From: Agelaius tricolor
Taxonomy: Eukaryota > Chordata > Aves > Passeriformes > Icteridae
Direction of reading: 5' to 3'
DNA length: 64,000 bases
NCBI GenBank assembly: GCA_023055355.1
Contig: JALJCS010000002.1
Location: 81,121,001 to 81,185,000 of the forward strand
Shown here: piece by piece, positions 37,291 to 49,496 of the stretch
How positions within the stretch are numbered: the first letter of the stretch is position 1
Layout of the letters: each line of letters starts with the position of its first letter
Notes under the pieces: generated by a model
The model's database searches: none
The model's input: only the letters and a program-made list of their open reading frames with translations
What the model was told of the DNA's origin: nothing
Made by a program: the position numbers and the translations under genes

Positions 37291-38940
37291 ATATTAGCAA
37301 CCTTGGTTTTAATAGTTTCACATTATGGTCAGAAATGAATTTTTAAAAATTCACCTAAGTAAAATAATGATGAAATGTAGAGAAGAAATTGCTATTCCTT
37401 ATAATTTCTAATATGCTTATAAAAGCATATGAATGAGCTCACGTTTATATAGCACTTTTCTTTCAAAAGATTCCTGAGTCTTTTGTCCAATATTTTCAAA
37501 GAATAGCTAAAAATTGAGATTTTTGACCGAGTGCAGGTTAAAAGCATCTAACTCATAACTAACAATCTAACTAATCTAACTCACAACTCTTGGATAAAGA
37601 AAAAATCAGCAACATATAAAGTGCCATCATACAAGGACTGAAGGTCCATTTGCATGGTAAATACATCATGAGATTTGAAGGTGAGCAATTCCCTGACAAT
37701 GTCTTTGACTGCAATCTCCCGAAAGACCTAGGGTTTTTCTGAGCTATCCTATCAGTAACCAAGTTTTTCCTGTAATTTTGGTGTCTTTGAGAATCATGGC
37801 ATCATGGATATCAGACTGTGTGCACACTGTGCATTTCATTCCCTAAATGAATGGTTTAGTGGTTTTCCCTCATCTTGTCTCTGAATGGAGGAGACACCAA
37901 ACTGGTTTGGGACAAGGGTCTCACCTGGGACAAGGTAATTACCTGAACTCCCAGCTGCCCTCTCAGCAAAGCATTTGACTCTCTAGTGGGCATTGTACAT
38001 ACATTTGATGAGTTGTTTAACCTTCTGCATGAAGAATTTATCAGTACAAGGAATTTATTGCTACTGCAGACTTTCCAATGAAAATTTGCTTTGTTTCTTC
38101 TTTTGATATTTCTCTATTTTTCCAAACTTTGAATAAAAGACTTACAAGACCTATATATCTCACAAAGTTTAGAGGCTTCTTAAAATACCTGTAAATATCT
38201 CTCAGTATCAACACCAGTTTATAGTAGTATTGATATTAAAAAACAGAAACACTTGTATTCTAATATTAATAAAATAATATTAATAAATTTATCAGTCAGC
38301 AGCAATAATATTTTTAATTCATAGCAGCATAATATTTATATTAACTAATACTGAAATGTAATAATAGTCCACATAAACATTGGGATCTAGAGAATGCATT
38401 TTATTTTGGATCCATGGTGTATAAATTTACAGTCCAGTCTCTAGTGTAGTATGACTAGAATTATTCACCATTTTAGGTGATACTTAAATTAGAAATATGA
38501 AATAAGAAAAAATTTCTCTTGTTATCATTTTAAAAATTACAGACAAGTGAGGATTAAGAATCTTTTATTTCAATGGAATATACAAGATGCTAGTTATATG
38601 TTCCTTGCAGGTAATAGCTATGCTTTTTTAATTAATCTGAGGAGGTGTATAAAATGTTTTTGGTTAAGTATTTTCCAACTTTTTTTTTTTACTCTTTTTT
38701 TCCTTTTACTTTTTTTTTTTTTTTTAATCAGGTTCCTTATACTGTCTTGAACTCACATTTTCTAGGGAAGTAAACTTCCCTGTATTAGATTACTGAGTAT
38801 AATATCCTTTATAAAGGAATATTAGGAGAGTATTTTCTGGTTATTCAGTGGAAAAAACCATAACTAATAACAGTGTAATTAGATTTGATATATGTAATGT
38901 ACATCAATTTTGCTGCCCTTCTAGCAAATTATATCCCCAG
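37291..38940. other. AT-rich unique DNA, no gene seen
   Basis: A long T-rich tract at about 38680-38727 (including a T run of about 16) is the only striking composition. No exon is supported after it. Confidence 0.6.
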
Positions 38941-38944
38941 AACT

Positions 38945-39500
38945 GATCAAGTGTTTTTGATTCTCTGATGAGACAACTGCCTCAATGGAAGAGGAATATT
39001 ATTTATCCTGATGTCAGAAAGGCTTTCCATTTAGTATCTTGGTGTATCCTTGCAGTCAGAATGTAGAGCTGTGATTTTGACAGCAAAAAAAACCTGTACA
39101 TCTTAAGCAGTAAGACTGTGACCAGCAGCAGGAAGAAGAGCTGATGTCCACTTACCACTGGCACTGCTCAGGGTGCTGGTGCTGTTAAACACCTTCAGTA
39201 GTGACCAGGGTGGTGTGACAGAAGGCACCTTTTAAAAGCTCATAGCTGATACCAAACTGGGAAACATTTGATATACTGGAGGGTAAGGCTGTGATCTTAA
39301 CAGGTTGGAAAAGTCTCTGGCAAACTATTAATGAATTCCTGCAAAGACAAATGCTAAGATCTGGGACAAAACAATCACATGTGACAATACCTGCTGAGAA
39401 ACAACTGGTTAGGAAGGACTTTTACATAAAACAAGCCCCAGGGTCCTGGTATTGAGCATGAGTAGGCAGTAAGCCCTTGTGGCAATGGGAGACTACAGTA
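38945..39500 (+). mobile_element. Old CR1 reverse-transcriptase-region fragment
   Basis: This diverged stretch follows the CR1 ORF2 order: GATGAGACAACTGCCTCAAT, the motif-A area TATTTATCCTGATGTCAGAA followed by AGGCTTTCC (intact copies read L-D-F-S-K-A-F), then GACCAGGGTGGTGTGACAGA, then the catalytic-box area at 39245-39260 reading GCTGATACCAAACTGG. The box has lost one Asp codon and the frame. It ends around CTTGTGGCAATGGGAGACT, where intact copies have CTTGTGGCCAAGAAGG. The 3' UTR is absent. Confidence 0.75.
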
Positions 39501-42500
39501 AATATAAGCATTTTTCATAGATGTGCCATACAGGACAAATGTATCATCAGAAAAATTGTTCCTCAAATATTTGTTGTGCTCTGTGTATTTAATTATAGGT
39601 GAAGATACCTGGAAAATAGATTCTACCCATAGATATGGATATCCAGGTATGTGTTTTGTCCTGGAACAAATGCTGAGATAGCTATTCAATAATTCTATTG
39701 CTTCCAAATTATTTAAAAAGGCAAGAGAAGGCAAGGTTATTTGGGTTTACTGATTTTTATGGAGTGGTAGTCATTTAGCATTATCAAGCTGTTTCCTTGA
39801 TATTTCATTTTAAAAATTGCTAAGTAAAATAGTGTTTCTTAATTGTGGATAGAATGATCTGAATTGTTTATGCTTCCTATCCAGAAATGGGATAGAAGTA
39901 ACCAGAATTGTCTCTTATGATTATATATGGCAAAGCAAAATAATTTTTACTGGCCCTTCCTGGAAACAGCTGAACTATTTTATCTGAAACATCTCCAGAA
40001 ATAGTTAGCCTTGAGGGAAGCATACTCCATGTAAAACCTCAGCCAAATGCTTAGAGATTGGCAAAGCTACAAGTAGATGGATGAATGGTCCAGGTTTTAA
40101 AACTGACTATTAAAAATAATGGAATGGGAAAAAAAAATCTAACTGTTTTTGAGAAGAGCTTGATATATGTGCTATTATTGAATTATGACACAGTTTCTTG
40201 AAAAAACAAAGCCCTGATTTGGAAAAACATTAAGGTTTAGTCAGCTATTGAGTCACATTTCACATCGTGGTTACAGAAAATATTTGAAATCAATAGACAC
40301 ATGTAATAGACACAATTAGCAGCTGCCTTTGTAAACAGTGTAGAATATCAATTTTCTTCTTTGCATATATAGAGCTCTCAGGGGGTACTTAGAGGAAATT
40401 TGAAGAAAACCCCAAGGAAATCAAAACGCACACACACACAAAAACCAAAACAAAACCAAATTATGTCTTATGATTTAGAAATTAGGAGGTAGTCACAAGT
40501 AGGATTCTGGCCTTTCACTTGATTGTGGAAAACCATTAACCAGCAGCTAGAACTTTGTGTGTTTTCTATTGTTTTATAGATTTTGAAAAGTGATCAGTCT
40601 ATGGGTCATATAAAAAAACACTAAACACCTCAAACATCATAGCAACTGTAAATTTTTTTTTTTTATTAGAATACACTGGAAAGTCAAGATTTTTAAAGTT
40701 CTATCTAGAATGGCAGTAAAACAAAGTTTCTTCTAAGTCCTTCTGCACCACATGACAAAGAATCTAGGGAATTCATTGAAAGTACAAGCATTTTGTTCAT
40801 TTTTTCATCACTCTACCTTTAGTCTGGTCCTGAGGGAAATAAATACAAAATATATAATATAAATTCTGCCATATTTCTACCCATGAAACAAAAGTAGGAT
40901 TTGAACATAAAAGCAAATTGAGTATAAAACTACATTCTGAACCAAAAGGGAAGAAAATCTTATTTTTTCTTTCCCCAGTGGAAAAAAAAATTAAACACTT
41001 TAGTTAAAAGCTTAGGAATTACAAGTAAATAATATTGTCTATTTTAATTATTTCTTTTGGTTTATTAACCCAAGGCATAATTAAAGAGAGTAGCTGAAAA
41101 GTTGGCACCACTGATCTTGTAAGGAACACATTAGCAATATTACTTCCCTTTTGCAATTAACACAATTGCTATTGCATGTTGTCACAGCACTTTTAATGTA
41201 TTTCCTTCCATTCTCTAAAAATACTTAGGAAGAATTTATTTTTTGTTGTATAATAGCTTTTCCTCTTTGTCTTTGTCAACAGATGCTGCTCTTTTAAGAC
41301 TAGGCCTAAGAATCCAATTACAAGTTTTTTGGAAGGTTCCAACTAATTGAGAACAAGATGGTTTACCTGATAACACTGCAATTACTGACCTGTAACACTC
41401 CAGGCCAGCATATAAACAACATCAAGATACAAGTCACTAAACTAGTCTTAAGAATCCAGTGCTAATTATAATTTGCTACTCTATACATAAATAATAAATA
41501 AATAATAAAATTAATAAATAAATAATAAAATTAAAGTATTTCCTTGTCCTTTTCAGCTAATAATATCACACATATAATCTTATTACAAATTATCTGTTTT
41601 CTTCTGAATATCATTTGCTTAATAAGGTATTTGAAATGTGACACTTTTTTATGTGTACTAGGACAACTTATTTACAGTAATTAACATGCCAATAAATTAT
41701 TACACTAGCAAAAGCTGGGTGCAGTTTTTCAAAGAAGATGATGTTTAAGGCACACTGGTTTTCATCCCTTACCCTTTCCTTCTCCATAAAAATAAGACTG
41801 ACAAAAGTACTTGTCTAACATCAAGCAGAATCGTTTCTCCTCAAGGACTTGAAAAAGGATCTAATATTTCTATACTGATATTTTCCATTATAATTCCTCT
41901 TGTACTTTTCTACTATTGGTCCTTGTAATATATCATGCTTGCAATTAGCATTCTCCAGTAGTTCTGTCTGAAATTTCTTCCTTCCTATTTAATAGTACTT
42001 AGTTTTATATAACCAGCTATTAAACCAAGTATTCCCTTGACAAAGGAAAATACATCTTTGCAGTTTGTGGTTTGAGCAGCATTTTGAAAAGTAAAATTAA
42101 ATTCAGCATTTGGAATTTTTCTTTTATTTTAGAGAAAACTAATGAATCAAAGATGATAGTCTGGAAAAGGATCTTAGGCAATGGTGAAACGCTAGCTACT
42201 CCAAGGTTTGGTTCTCAAACTACTGAGCAGAAGCTGATGGTCTCCTACCTGTTATTTTTGTGATTTTTGTGTATGCAGTGCTATCAATATAGTAGTCAAA
42301 GCCCTGAAGAGCTCTTAGGGCATAAAAGGCCACAAAAGAAAATTTCAGCTTTGAATCAAGGACCCTTTTACCAACAGAGTAAAAATCCTTGACAAATATG
42401 TTATGCATTGAAAGACTGATAGCTTTCTTAGACTGAGTTTTCATCAAAATTTAGATCATTCATTAAAAGAATGTTATATAAAAAAGCCAAACTCAAACCA

Positions 42501-43564
42501 TGACATATTTGATGCTACAGAGTAGGGACAACTTTCTATAGAACTTGAATATTTCAAATACAATTGAAAAATCTTCAAAGAGAATTCAGAAAAATGGAAT
42601 TGCAGATGCTTACAGAAAAAACTAAAACATCAGCTACTTTAATGTTTATTCAGAATCAGGTAGAAGTATGTTTTATATTCTGATGTACAGCATAAAACAG
42701 ACAAAATAATAACATTCATTAATTCTTGCACTGTGACTCTAATTTCTGATACAGTTATAGTATGGTACTTAAGAACACAACTAATCTTCAACCAATTTAA
42801 TTTTTAAAATTTCACTTAATGCAAAGTTCTCTAGCTCTAGATACATTTCCCAAAGGTTAATTATACTCTTTGTTAAAGTGTACACTATGTTTCTCAAAGG
42901 AATTAATTTCTTTTCCGTTTCTACTCACTTATCCTATTGTTGTTGTACTGACTCAAAAATACATTAATATTCAGTTTATTTCAAAAAAAACTTTTATGTT
43001 TTGTTTGAATTATATGTATGTACTCATGACTATATTCATGGAATCATCTGACATACCAGGTAGAGAACATCTGGTTGGTTACAGCAGCCAAGAGAGGACA
43101 CTTTTAATTAAGAACTAGTCTACCAACATGGGGTACAAAGAATAATATTTTCTTATCCTAACAACCACAAAGTTAGAATATAAGAAGATGAAATTATTCT
43201 CTCATTCATCCTTTTTTGTACTTCTGTTAAAATACGATACAGTTATCATAACAAAACATTTCCCCCTTGTCTCTTCATAAGCATATCAAGTTGTATCATA
43301 TAACCACCAAAGAAAAATACTATGCAACATATCAGTGGATTCCCCTCAATTCATAAACCAAAATGGTGGGTCTGAACTGTGGAATTATTTTTGTATTTTT
43401 TATTTTTTTTTAAAAGATAAAAGCTGGTAATAATCCTTCATCTAAAGACTAATGACTAAGCTTGAACTTCTTTTAATGGAAAAGTATTTATTGATTAGAA
43501 ACCACCTGAAAATTGCCCTTCTATGAAAAAACTAACTTCTCTAACACATACTGAGAAAATGTCA
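39501..43564. other. AT-rich unique DNA, no gene seen
   Basis: Only the 20-bp tandem duplication at 41493-41532 and a short CA-rich patch at about 40428-40441 stand out. Confidence 0.6.
41493..41532. repeat. Perfect 20-bp A/T-only tandem duplication
   Basis: The unit AATAAATAAATAATAAAATT occurs at 41493-41512 and again at 41513-41532 without a mismatch. Confidence 0.95.
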
Positions 43565-43569
43565 TCATA

Positions 43570-44145
43570 GGAGAGGTGTTTCAGCCCTCTGATCAGCCCT
43601 TTGTGTCCCCCTGCTGGACTCATCTTTCTCATTGTCTTGACATCTTTCTTGAGCGAGGATGCAGAACTGCAGATGGGGTCTCATCAGGGCAGAGGAGAGG
43701 GACAGACTCACCTCTTGACCTGCTGGCCACTCCTCTCTTGATGCAGACCAGAATGTGGTTGGCTTTCTGAGCTGCAGGCTCACACTGTTGACTCATGTTC
43801 AGCACTTTATCCACAGGAACCTCCAGGTACTTCACAGAACTGCTCTCAGTGACTTCTTCTCCCAGTCTGTACTTGTTTCTGGGATTGCCCTGGCCCAGGT
43901 GTAGCACCTTTCACTTGGACCTGTTAATCTTCATGAAATTCTTATGGGCCCATTTTCATGCTTGTCCTTGTCCCTCTGCACATCATCCCTTTCTTCTGCT
44001 CTGTCAGCTGAAGTTGTCAGCTTTGTGTCATTGGCAGACTTGCAGAGGGGGAACCCCACCTCACTCTCTGTGTCATTGACAAGGGTATTGAACATCCCAA
44101 GACAAGAACATCCCAAGTACCCATCCCAAGACAAAGCCCCAGCTA
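43570..44145 (-). mobile_element. CR1 ORF2 C-terminal-region fragment, minus strand
   Basis: Minus-strand CR1 sequence is recognisable by the order AGGTGTTTCAGCCCTCTGAT, GATGGGGTCTCATCAGGGCA, TTGACCTGCTGGCCACTCCT, GATGCAGACCAGAATGTGGT, TTGCCCTGGCCCAGGTGTAG and GCTTTGTGTCATTGGCAGAC. The last is the reverse of the catalytic-box area, where the second Asp is preserved. Both the 3' UTR with its tail and the 5' half are missing, so the piece is truncated at both ends. Open frames on both strands here are remnants of this element. Confidence 0.92.
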
Positions 44146-45696
44146 TAGTGAGTGTCTTATTGCCCTGAATTCACAGTACTGGTCACTGTTGGACCAGAAG
44201 CCTCAACTGATGTGAGTTTGCTCTGCACAGTGAGTGTGACTGTGTGACACATGTGTGCACTTTTTGTAGACCAGAAATCAAAACCCATTTACTATATCTA
44301 TTGCATTCAGAAACCAAATTTTGAGGAATTTGTTTTGCTAATGACTACCGTGTTTCTGTTTTTGAGATTTCCTGACTCCTAAACTCCACTGGAAACAAAA
44401 AGTATTAGTTATGTGCACCATTCAGTCAACAAATCAAAAAAGAAGTTTCTGAAGCAAGTTTAGAAGTGGGATCCTACATGCACGCATTTTGGTACCTCTT
44501 GATGGTAGAAGAGAATGGACACAGCTTTCTTCAGTGAAACTGTCCCATTCTCTGCCCCATTCAGGCATGTGATTTCAGTTATAATCTAATATGCTACTTT
44601 AAACATATTACTTTAGGATTGTTATCTACCTAATTTTAAGAAATACATGAGTTCAATTATGATTTATTTTCTGTGTCAAACGTAGGGTAGTAGGAATACA
44701 CTAGGATTCTTCAAGAACACACAAAAAAGAATTAAATTTAAATTCTTGAGACACAATCAAATGGTAAAATCTCCTCATCCAGTAGCAATAAAAGAGAGAT
44801 TACTTCTCATTTTAAAGGTCAGCCTATTTGTTAGGAAAATAAAAACATTACTTTTCATTTGGATGAGATTGTCTAAATTATTAAATACTTGGTTAAATTG
44901 GAAAAAATGTGTTTACTCTCAAATTAAAACAATCAGTGTTCCTATAAATAGTTCTTACTTTGACACATAGCAATGTGACTCTTCTAAGAATTCTCTAGCA
45001 CTTGAATGATTAATGTGCCTATTGCATATTAAAAATGTAGTTATGCTTTGTGTAAATTATAAGCTCCATTCAAGTGCAAGTATGCTAAGGAATTTTTTTA
45101 TAGTTTAATCTTCGGTTTCAAATTATTTATTTTCAGTATACAGCTAACAGCGTTCAAATATCTCTTTAGAATTATACAAATATCTGTTCTGAACTACCAA
45201 AGATGTTTGTGTCCTAAACCAAAGAAACTTTTTCCAGTGTTATATATTTGCTACCATGATTCTCTTCACACATTATTCATTTGAATTTTAAAGTTCTCAG
45301 TACTTTCCAAATGATAAATCACATTGTGTTCTTGGCCTTTCAAACAGATCTGCATTGGCATATATTGTTTCTCTTCTTCTCTTTATTTAGATTTGATTAA
45401 AGACAGTTTTGCATGAATAAGTTCATAAAGAAAGTGAGTACTCTCATGTGTATTTATGACTTTGGGGTATTGATGCCTCATATTAAAATTGATGAAACAA
45501 AGTGCGGAATTATGATTTACTGTTTTCACATGTCAGTAGAAATCACACCCAAATCAAGACAAGATTGAAGGTTCCTTAGAAATATAACTACCTTAAGAGC
45601 ATGAGCAAATAAGTGAAAAGAAAAACCAAAACCACAATCTTCACAAAAAGCCCCAAACAAAACCCAAACCAAATATTTATTTATTTAAAGGAACAT
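44146..45696. other. AT-rich unique DNA, no gene seen
   Basis: No element or exon was recognised. An A/C-rich patch lies at about 45618-45672. Confidence 0.6.
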
Positions 45697-45922
45697 GATT
45701 TTAGGGGAGTCAATGATTATTGCTTTAAAAGTTAACTTAGTGATTAATTTACTTATTTTCCAGCACTTTTTTTAGCAATGTCTTGGTAACTTTCCTATTT
45801 CTTTGCCAAATAAATAAGTACTTGAAGAAAGATTACATTTTATTACCTAATTGGCTTAATACAACAGGTTAGGCACATTCTGCAAGTAACTTTCTACTTT
45901 GGGCATCTCTCATATTGGCATA
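45697..45922 (+). repeat. Diverged ~220-bp direct repeat, copy A
   Basis: This segment aligns along its length, with small indels, to 50177-50392. The right end is nearly identical in both: AGGTTAGGCACATTCTGCAA, then GTAACTTTCTA, then GGGCATCTCTCATATTGGCA. The middle shares GCCAAATAAATAAG. Outside these limits the flanks differ. It may be two copies of an unnamed dispersed repeat or an old duplication. Confidence 0.85.
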
Positions 45923-47139
45923 AATCATCCTAAAGATGATATTACCTTAGCACAGAGTTTATTTAGGCTGAATCTGTTCCTTTTGTGTTCAAGACATATG
46001 TACTCAGATGAGCACTCAGATGAGACTTCTGAGTGCTGGGGAATAATAGGAGTTAAAACAGAAACCCCATCCAAAAGATTTTGCTCTTTTTCGTCCTTTG
46101 TGTTACAAAAATGTTATCAAATTGCAGAGAATATTAATATCAAATCAAAACACATGTTCTGTTACAGGCATTTTAAGCAAAAATATTCTACTGCACAAAT
46201 ATTTATTGTATAACATTGAAGAAAAGTGCTTAAAACCATCAAAAGCCATCTTACATCTCCAATATAATGTTTAGAAATTTTACTCACAAGGTATATTAGA
46301 GATGTTAATAGAAATGCTTTATTTGAGGTTTCAGAGGGAAAAGACTGCAAAAGACAAATTTAAATTATCTTTCTTAACAACAGAAAGAATATTAAAAACA
46401 TTTAATGCATGACTGAGTACTCAATAAAAAATATTCATGTATGTGAAAGTGTATGTACATATGCTTCACTGTATCAGCATTTACCACTCAAAGTAGGTAT
46501 TTTAATAGTGTAGAATATAAAGTATGAACCAGAAAGATATGCCATATAAATAATTTGTTCAGCCCATTAGTCATCAAAACTGCTGCAGGGCAAGTGAAAT
46601 CTCATAGCTAAAATATTAAGAACAGAAAGTGGCATAAATTGGCTTAGCTGAATGATTGAATTCAGCAAATATTTACTCATGAACATGAGTCAGTAAAAGA
46701 AACTCATGTGACTTTTCAGTCACAAGTCCGGTAGAATGTTTCAAAGATGTCTTTTTGGTAACTGAGGTAAATAGAGACATCTTAAATATTTTGTTATTTC
46801 TAAGCACTAGTCAGAAAATGCTTGTACAGATTCTTTTGAATAGGCAAAAGAGTAGGATTTAATACAATAAAATGCTTTGCTCTGTTGTTTTTAAGAAAAT
46901 TTTTACTACAGAAATGCCTTCTGTTAGCAATTGAGGCACAGAAGAAGGAAAGAAACTTCACAGGATTTTGCAGCAACACAAAGGCAAACAAGGATAATAA
47001 TTCACATTTTCTCAATTCCAGACTAACATTTTTACTACTAAAAATGATAAACCTGTACTGCAACTAGAGCACATATAATTGAAAAACTTTGTCTATTTGT
47101 AAAACATCTTCTTGTAAAAGTATTTCTTTAAACTAGAAT
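45923..47139. other. AT-rich unique DNA, no gene seen
   Basis: A 12-bp-period duplication of ACTCAGATGAG lies at 46002-46024. Frames at 45899-46213 and 46800-47063 are unassigned. Confidence 0.6.
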
Positions 47140-47325
47140 GAATAAGCCTTTGGAATATTCCATAGACTGAGGCATTTCCTTTGCTTCAGTCTCCACTATG
47201 AAGACTAATTGTCCCCAGGATTCCCAGCCCTCAGAGCTGGAATTTAGGGACAGGGATCTTAGGGAAGCCCCCGTAATCCTGGAGATAGTTAGTGACCTGC
47301 TATGCCAATCAGACAACCATAAGTT

Positions 47326-48270
47326 ATGGGTCCTCGTGGAAGCCACCCCAGGGTAATGAGGGAAGTGCCAAAAGAACTTGCCAAACCACTCTCAATCAGC
47401 TACCAGCAGACCTGGTTAACTGAAGAAGTTCTGGATGACTGGAAATTAGCAAATGTAACACCCTTCAACAAGAAGGATTGGAAGGATGATCCAGGGAAAT
47501 CCAGGGAAATCCAGGCCTGTCAGCCCAACCTCAGCACTGGGCAAGGTCATGGAAAAGATCATGCTGAATGTGATTAAACGGGACATGCAGAACAACCAGG
47601 GAATCAAGCCCAACATGGATTTAAAAAAAGCAGGTCCTGCTTGACCAACCTGGTCTTCTATGACAAAGTGAACCTGCTTGATAGATGAGGGAAGGACCTG
47701 TGGATGTGGCCCATATAGACTTCAGTAAAGCATTTGACACCATCTCCACGGCATCTTCCTAGAAAAACTGCTTGCTCACAACCTGGGTAGACTCTTTGCT
47801 GGGTAAAAAACTGGTTGTCTGGCCAGGCACAGAGAGTTGTTGTTAATGGAGCTAAATCCAATTGGTGGCAGGTCACTTGAGGTGTTCCCAAGGCTAGTTT
47901 TGGGGCCAGTATAACATCTTTACTGATGATCTGGATGTGGGGATTGGGACCACCCTCAGTAAGTTTTTCACAGAAAGAGTGGTCAAATACTGGAATCATC
48001 TACCCAGGGATGTGGTAGAGTTACCATCCCTCGATGTGTTTAAAAAAAGACTGGATGTGGCACTTGGTGCCATGATCTAGTTGAGGTGTTAGAACATGGG
48101 TTGGACTCGATGATCTTAAAGGTCTCTTCCAACCTAGAAATTCTGTGATTCTGTGATTCTGTAAATATGCAGATGACACCAAGCTGGGTGGGAGTATTGA
48201 TCTGCTCCAGGTGAGGAAGGATCTACAGAGAGACCTGGAAAGACTTGATCAGTGGGCTGAGGACAACTGC
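47326..48270 (+). pseudogene. CR1 ORF2 reverse transcriptase remnant
   Basis: The frame from 47326 to 47577 encodes 83 residues with the CR1 reverse transcriptase entry block (LSISYQQTWLTEEVLDDWK, then LANVTPFNKK, then a DPG). It then shifts and continues as motif A, DFSKAFDTI, at 47718-47744. The catalytic F-A-D-D box (motif C) is split. The codons for K and F end at 47966, and those for A, D, D and T lie at 48169-48180, after a nested CR1 piece. The enzyme would copy CR1 RNA at a nicked target (target-primed reverse transcription). This copy is dead through frameshifts, stops and the insertion. Confidence 0.85.
47967..48160 (+). mobile_element. Nested CR1 3' end inside the older CR1
   Basis: A 194-bp CR1 3' terminus begins at TTCACAGAAAGAGTGGTC. 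It carries TCTACCCAGGGATGTGGT, GGTTGGACTCGATGATCTTA and TCTCTTCCAACCTAG, and closes with the octamer tail ATTCTGTGATTCTGTGATTC near 48140-48159. It has the same orientation as its host. The host sequence resumes after it, and the flanks GTAAGTTT (47959-47966) and GTAAATAT (48161-48168) match at six of eight bases, consistent with a target duplication. The cleaner tail suggests it is younger than the host. Confidence 0.88.
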
Positions 48271-49065
48271 AGGAGGTTCAGTAAGGCCCCCTGCTGAGTC
48301 CTGCACTTGGGTTAGAACAAGCCCATGAAGCACTATGGGCTGGGGAGAGTGGCTTGAGAGCTGTTTGGCAGAAAGGGACTTGGGGATGCTGTTTGACAGC
48401 TGGCTCAGTAAGAGCCAGCAGTGTGCTTGGTTGGCCAAGAAGTCCAATGGCATCTTGGCCTCTATCAGGAATAGTGCAGCCAGCAGGACCAGGGAAGTGG
48501 TCACCCTCTGTGCTCGGGACTGGTGAGGACACACCTGGAGTGCTGTGTTCAGTTCTGGGGCCCTCAATTTAAAAGGGATTTTAAGGTGCTGGAGCATGTC
48601 CAGAGAAGGGTGACTCACAAATGGATTAGAAAACATGTCCTGTGAGGAAAGGCTGAGGGAGCTGGGTTTGATTAGTCTTAAGAAGAGGAGGCTCGGGAGG
48701 GACATCATTGCTCTCCACAAGTACCTGGAAGGAGCTTGTAGTGAGGTGGGGGCCACTCTCTTCTGCCATGTCTGCAGTGACAGGATCAGAGGAAATGGTC
48801 TTAAACTGACACAGGGAAGATTCAGATTAGATATTAGGAAAAAAAAAAATACTGTTATGGTGGTCAGGCACTGGAATAGGTTGGAATAGGTTGCCCAGGG
48901 AGGTGCTGGAGTCACTACCCCTAAAGGTGTTAATGAGATATCTGGATCTGGTGCTTGATGATCTAGTTTAGTAGTTTAGAGTTTAAAGGGGTAGTGCTGG
49001 GTTGGCAGCTGGAGTGGATGATTTTAAATGTCTCTTCAAACCTCGATGATTTTATGATTCTATAT

Positions 49066-49496
49066 TTACAGACTAATGTAAGGTCTCAAGTTTGAGTATC
49101 TCAAGTAGAGATAGTCAAATTTTGTTTTCCAGACAAATAAACATTATCCTTTTTTAATATTTTTTTTTCTTTACTACATTGCAATTTTGCCTCTTCTGCC
49201 TCCTTATTCCTGAATACTTTTGGTAAACTTATATAAAGAATATTCTTATATAAAGAATAACATTAAGGCTCAGGTCCTGAAGTTGAATGCTTTTTGCTCT
49301 GCAGCTGATGGAAACCCATAAGCATTCTGTATTGAAGTGGGACATACAAATTAAGCTAAACAGGAGAGTTTCATACATAAAGCATTGAGTTCTGTTATAA
49401 GAAAAGTCTCCTTTGCCACACTGGGATGTCGGTAATTGTATTGATAGATTTCATTGCCATCTCTTATTTTTCCCGCTTTCTCCTTCTTTTTCAGGT
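49066..49496. other. Unique DNA between CR1 and LTR
   Basis: No gene was seen. A 14-bp direct repeat CTTATATAAAGAAT occurs at 49228-49241 and 49245-49258. Confidence 0.6.

Larger units (their letters stand above)
47140..49065 (+). mobile_element. CR1 retrotransposon, longest copy in the window
   Basis: This 5'-truncated CR1 starts between endonuclease and reverse transcriptase (GGCATTTCCTTTGCTTCAGT) and runs through the whole reverse transcriptase region to a 3' end with TGTCTCTTCAAACCTC and a worn tail at about 49047-49063. Landmarks in order are GGACATGCAGAACAACCAGG, CTTGACCAACCTGGTCTTCT, GACTTCAGTAAAGCATTTGA (motif A), the split catalytic box, GTCCTGCACTTGG, AAGAGCCAGCAGTGTG and GAGCTGGGTTTGATTAG. 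A second CR1 3' end interrupts it at 47967-48160. Small tandem copies of TCCAGGGAAA occur at about 47491-47515. The antisense 230-codon frame at 48223-48915 is a shadow, not a gene. Confidence 0.95.

Noticed and set aside
38680..38733. Long T-rich tract ending in ATCAGG, like a splice acceptor
   Set aside because: No open frame with coding character, donor site or conserved exon follows. Poly-T runs are common in this DNA.
42494..42507. CTCAAACCATGACA resembling a passerine LTR 3' end
   Set aside because: The sequence before it is plain AT-rich DNA with no U5, poly(A) signal or partner end, so the 14-base match is probably chance.
43565..44168. Five overlapping open frames on both strands
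   Set aside because: All fall in the minus-strand CR1 ORF2 fragment, and none is intact or shows an independent family signature.
48223..48915. 230-codon minus-strand open frame
   Set aside because: It is antisense to the CR1 ORF2 and 3' UTR, which read clearly on the plus strand. CR1 antisense is often open by composition.
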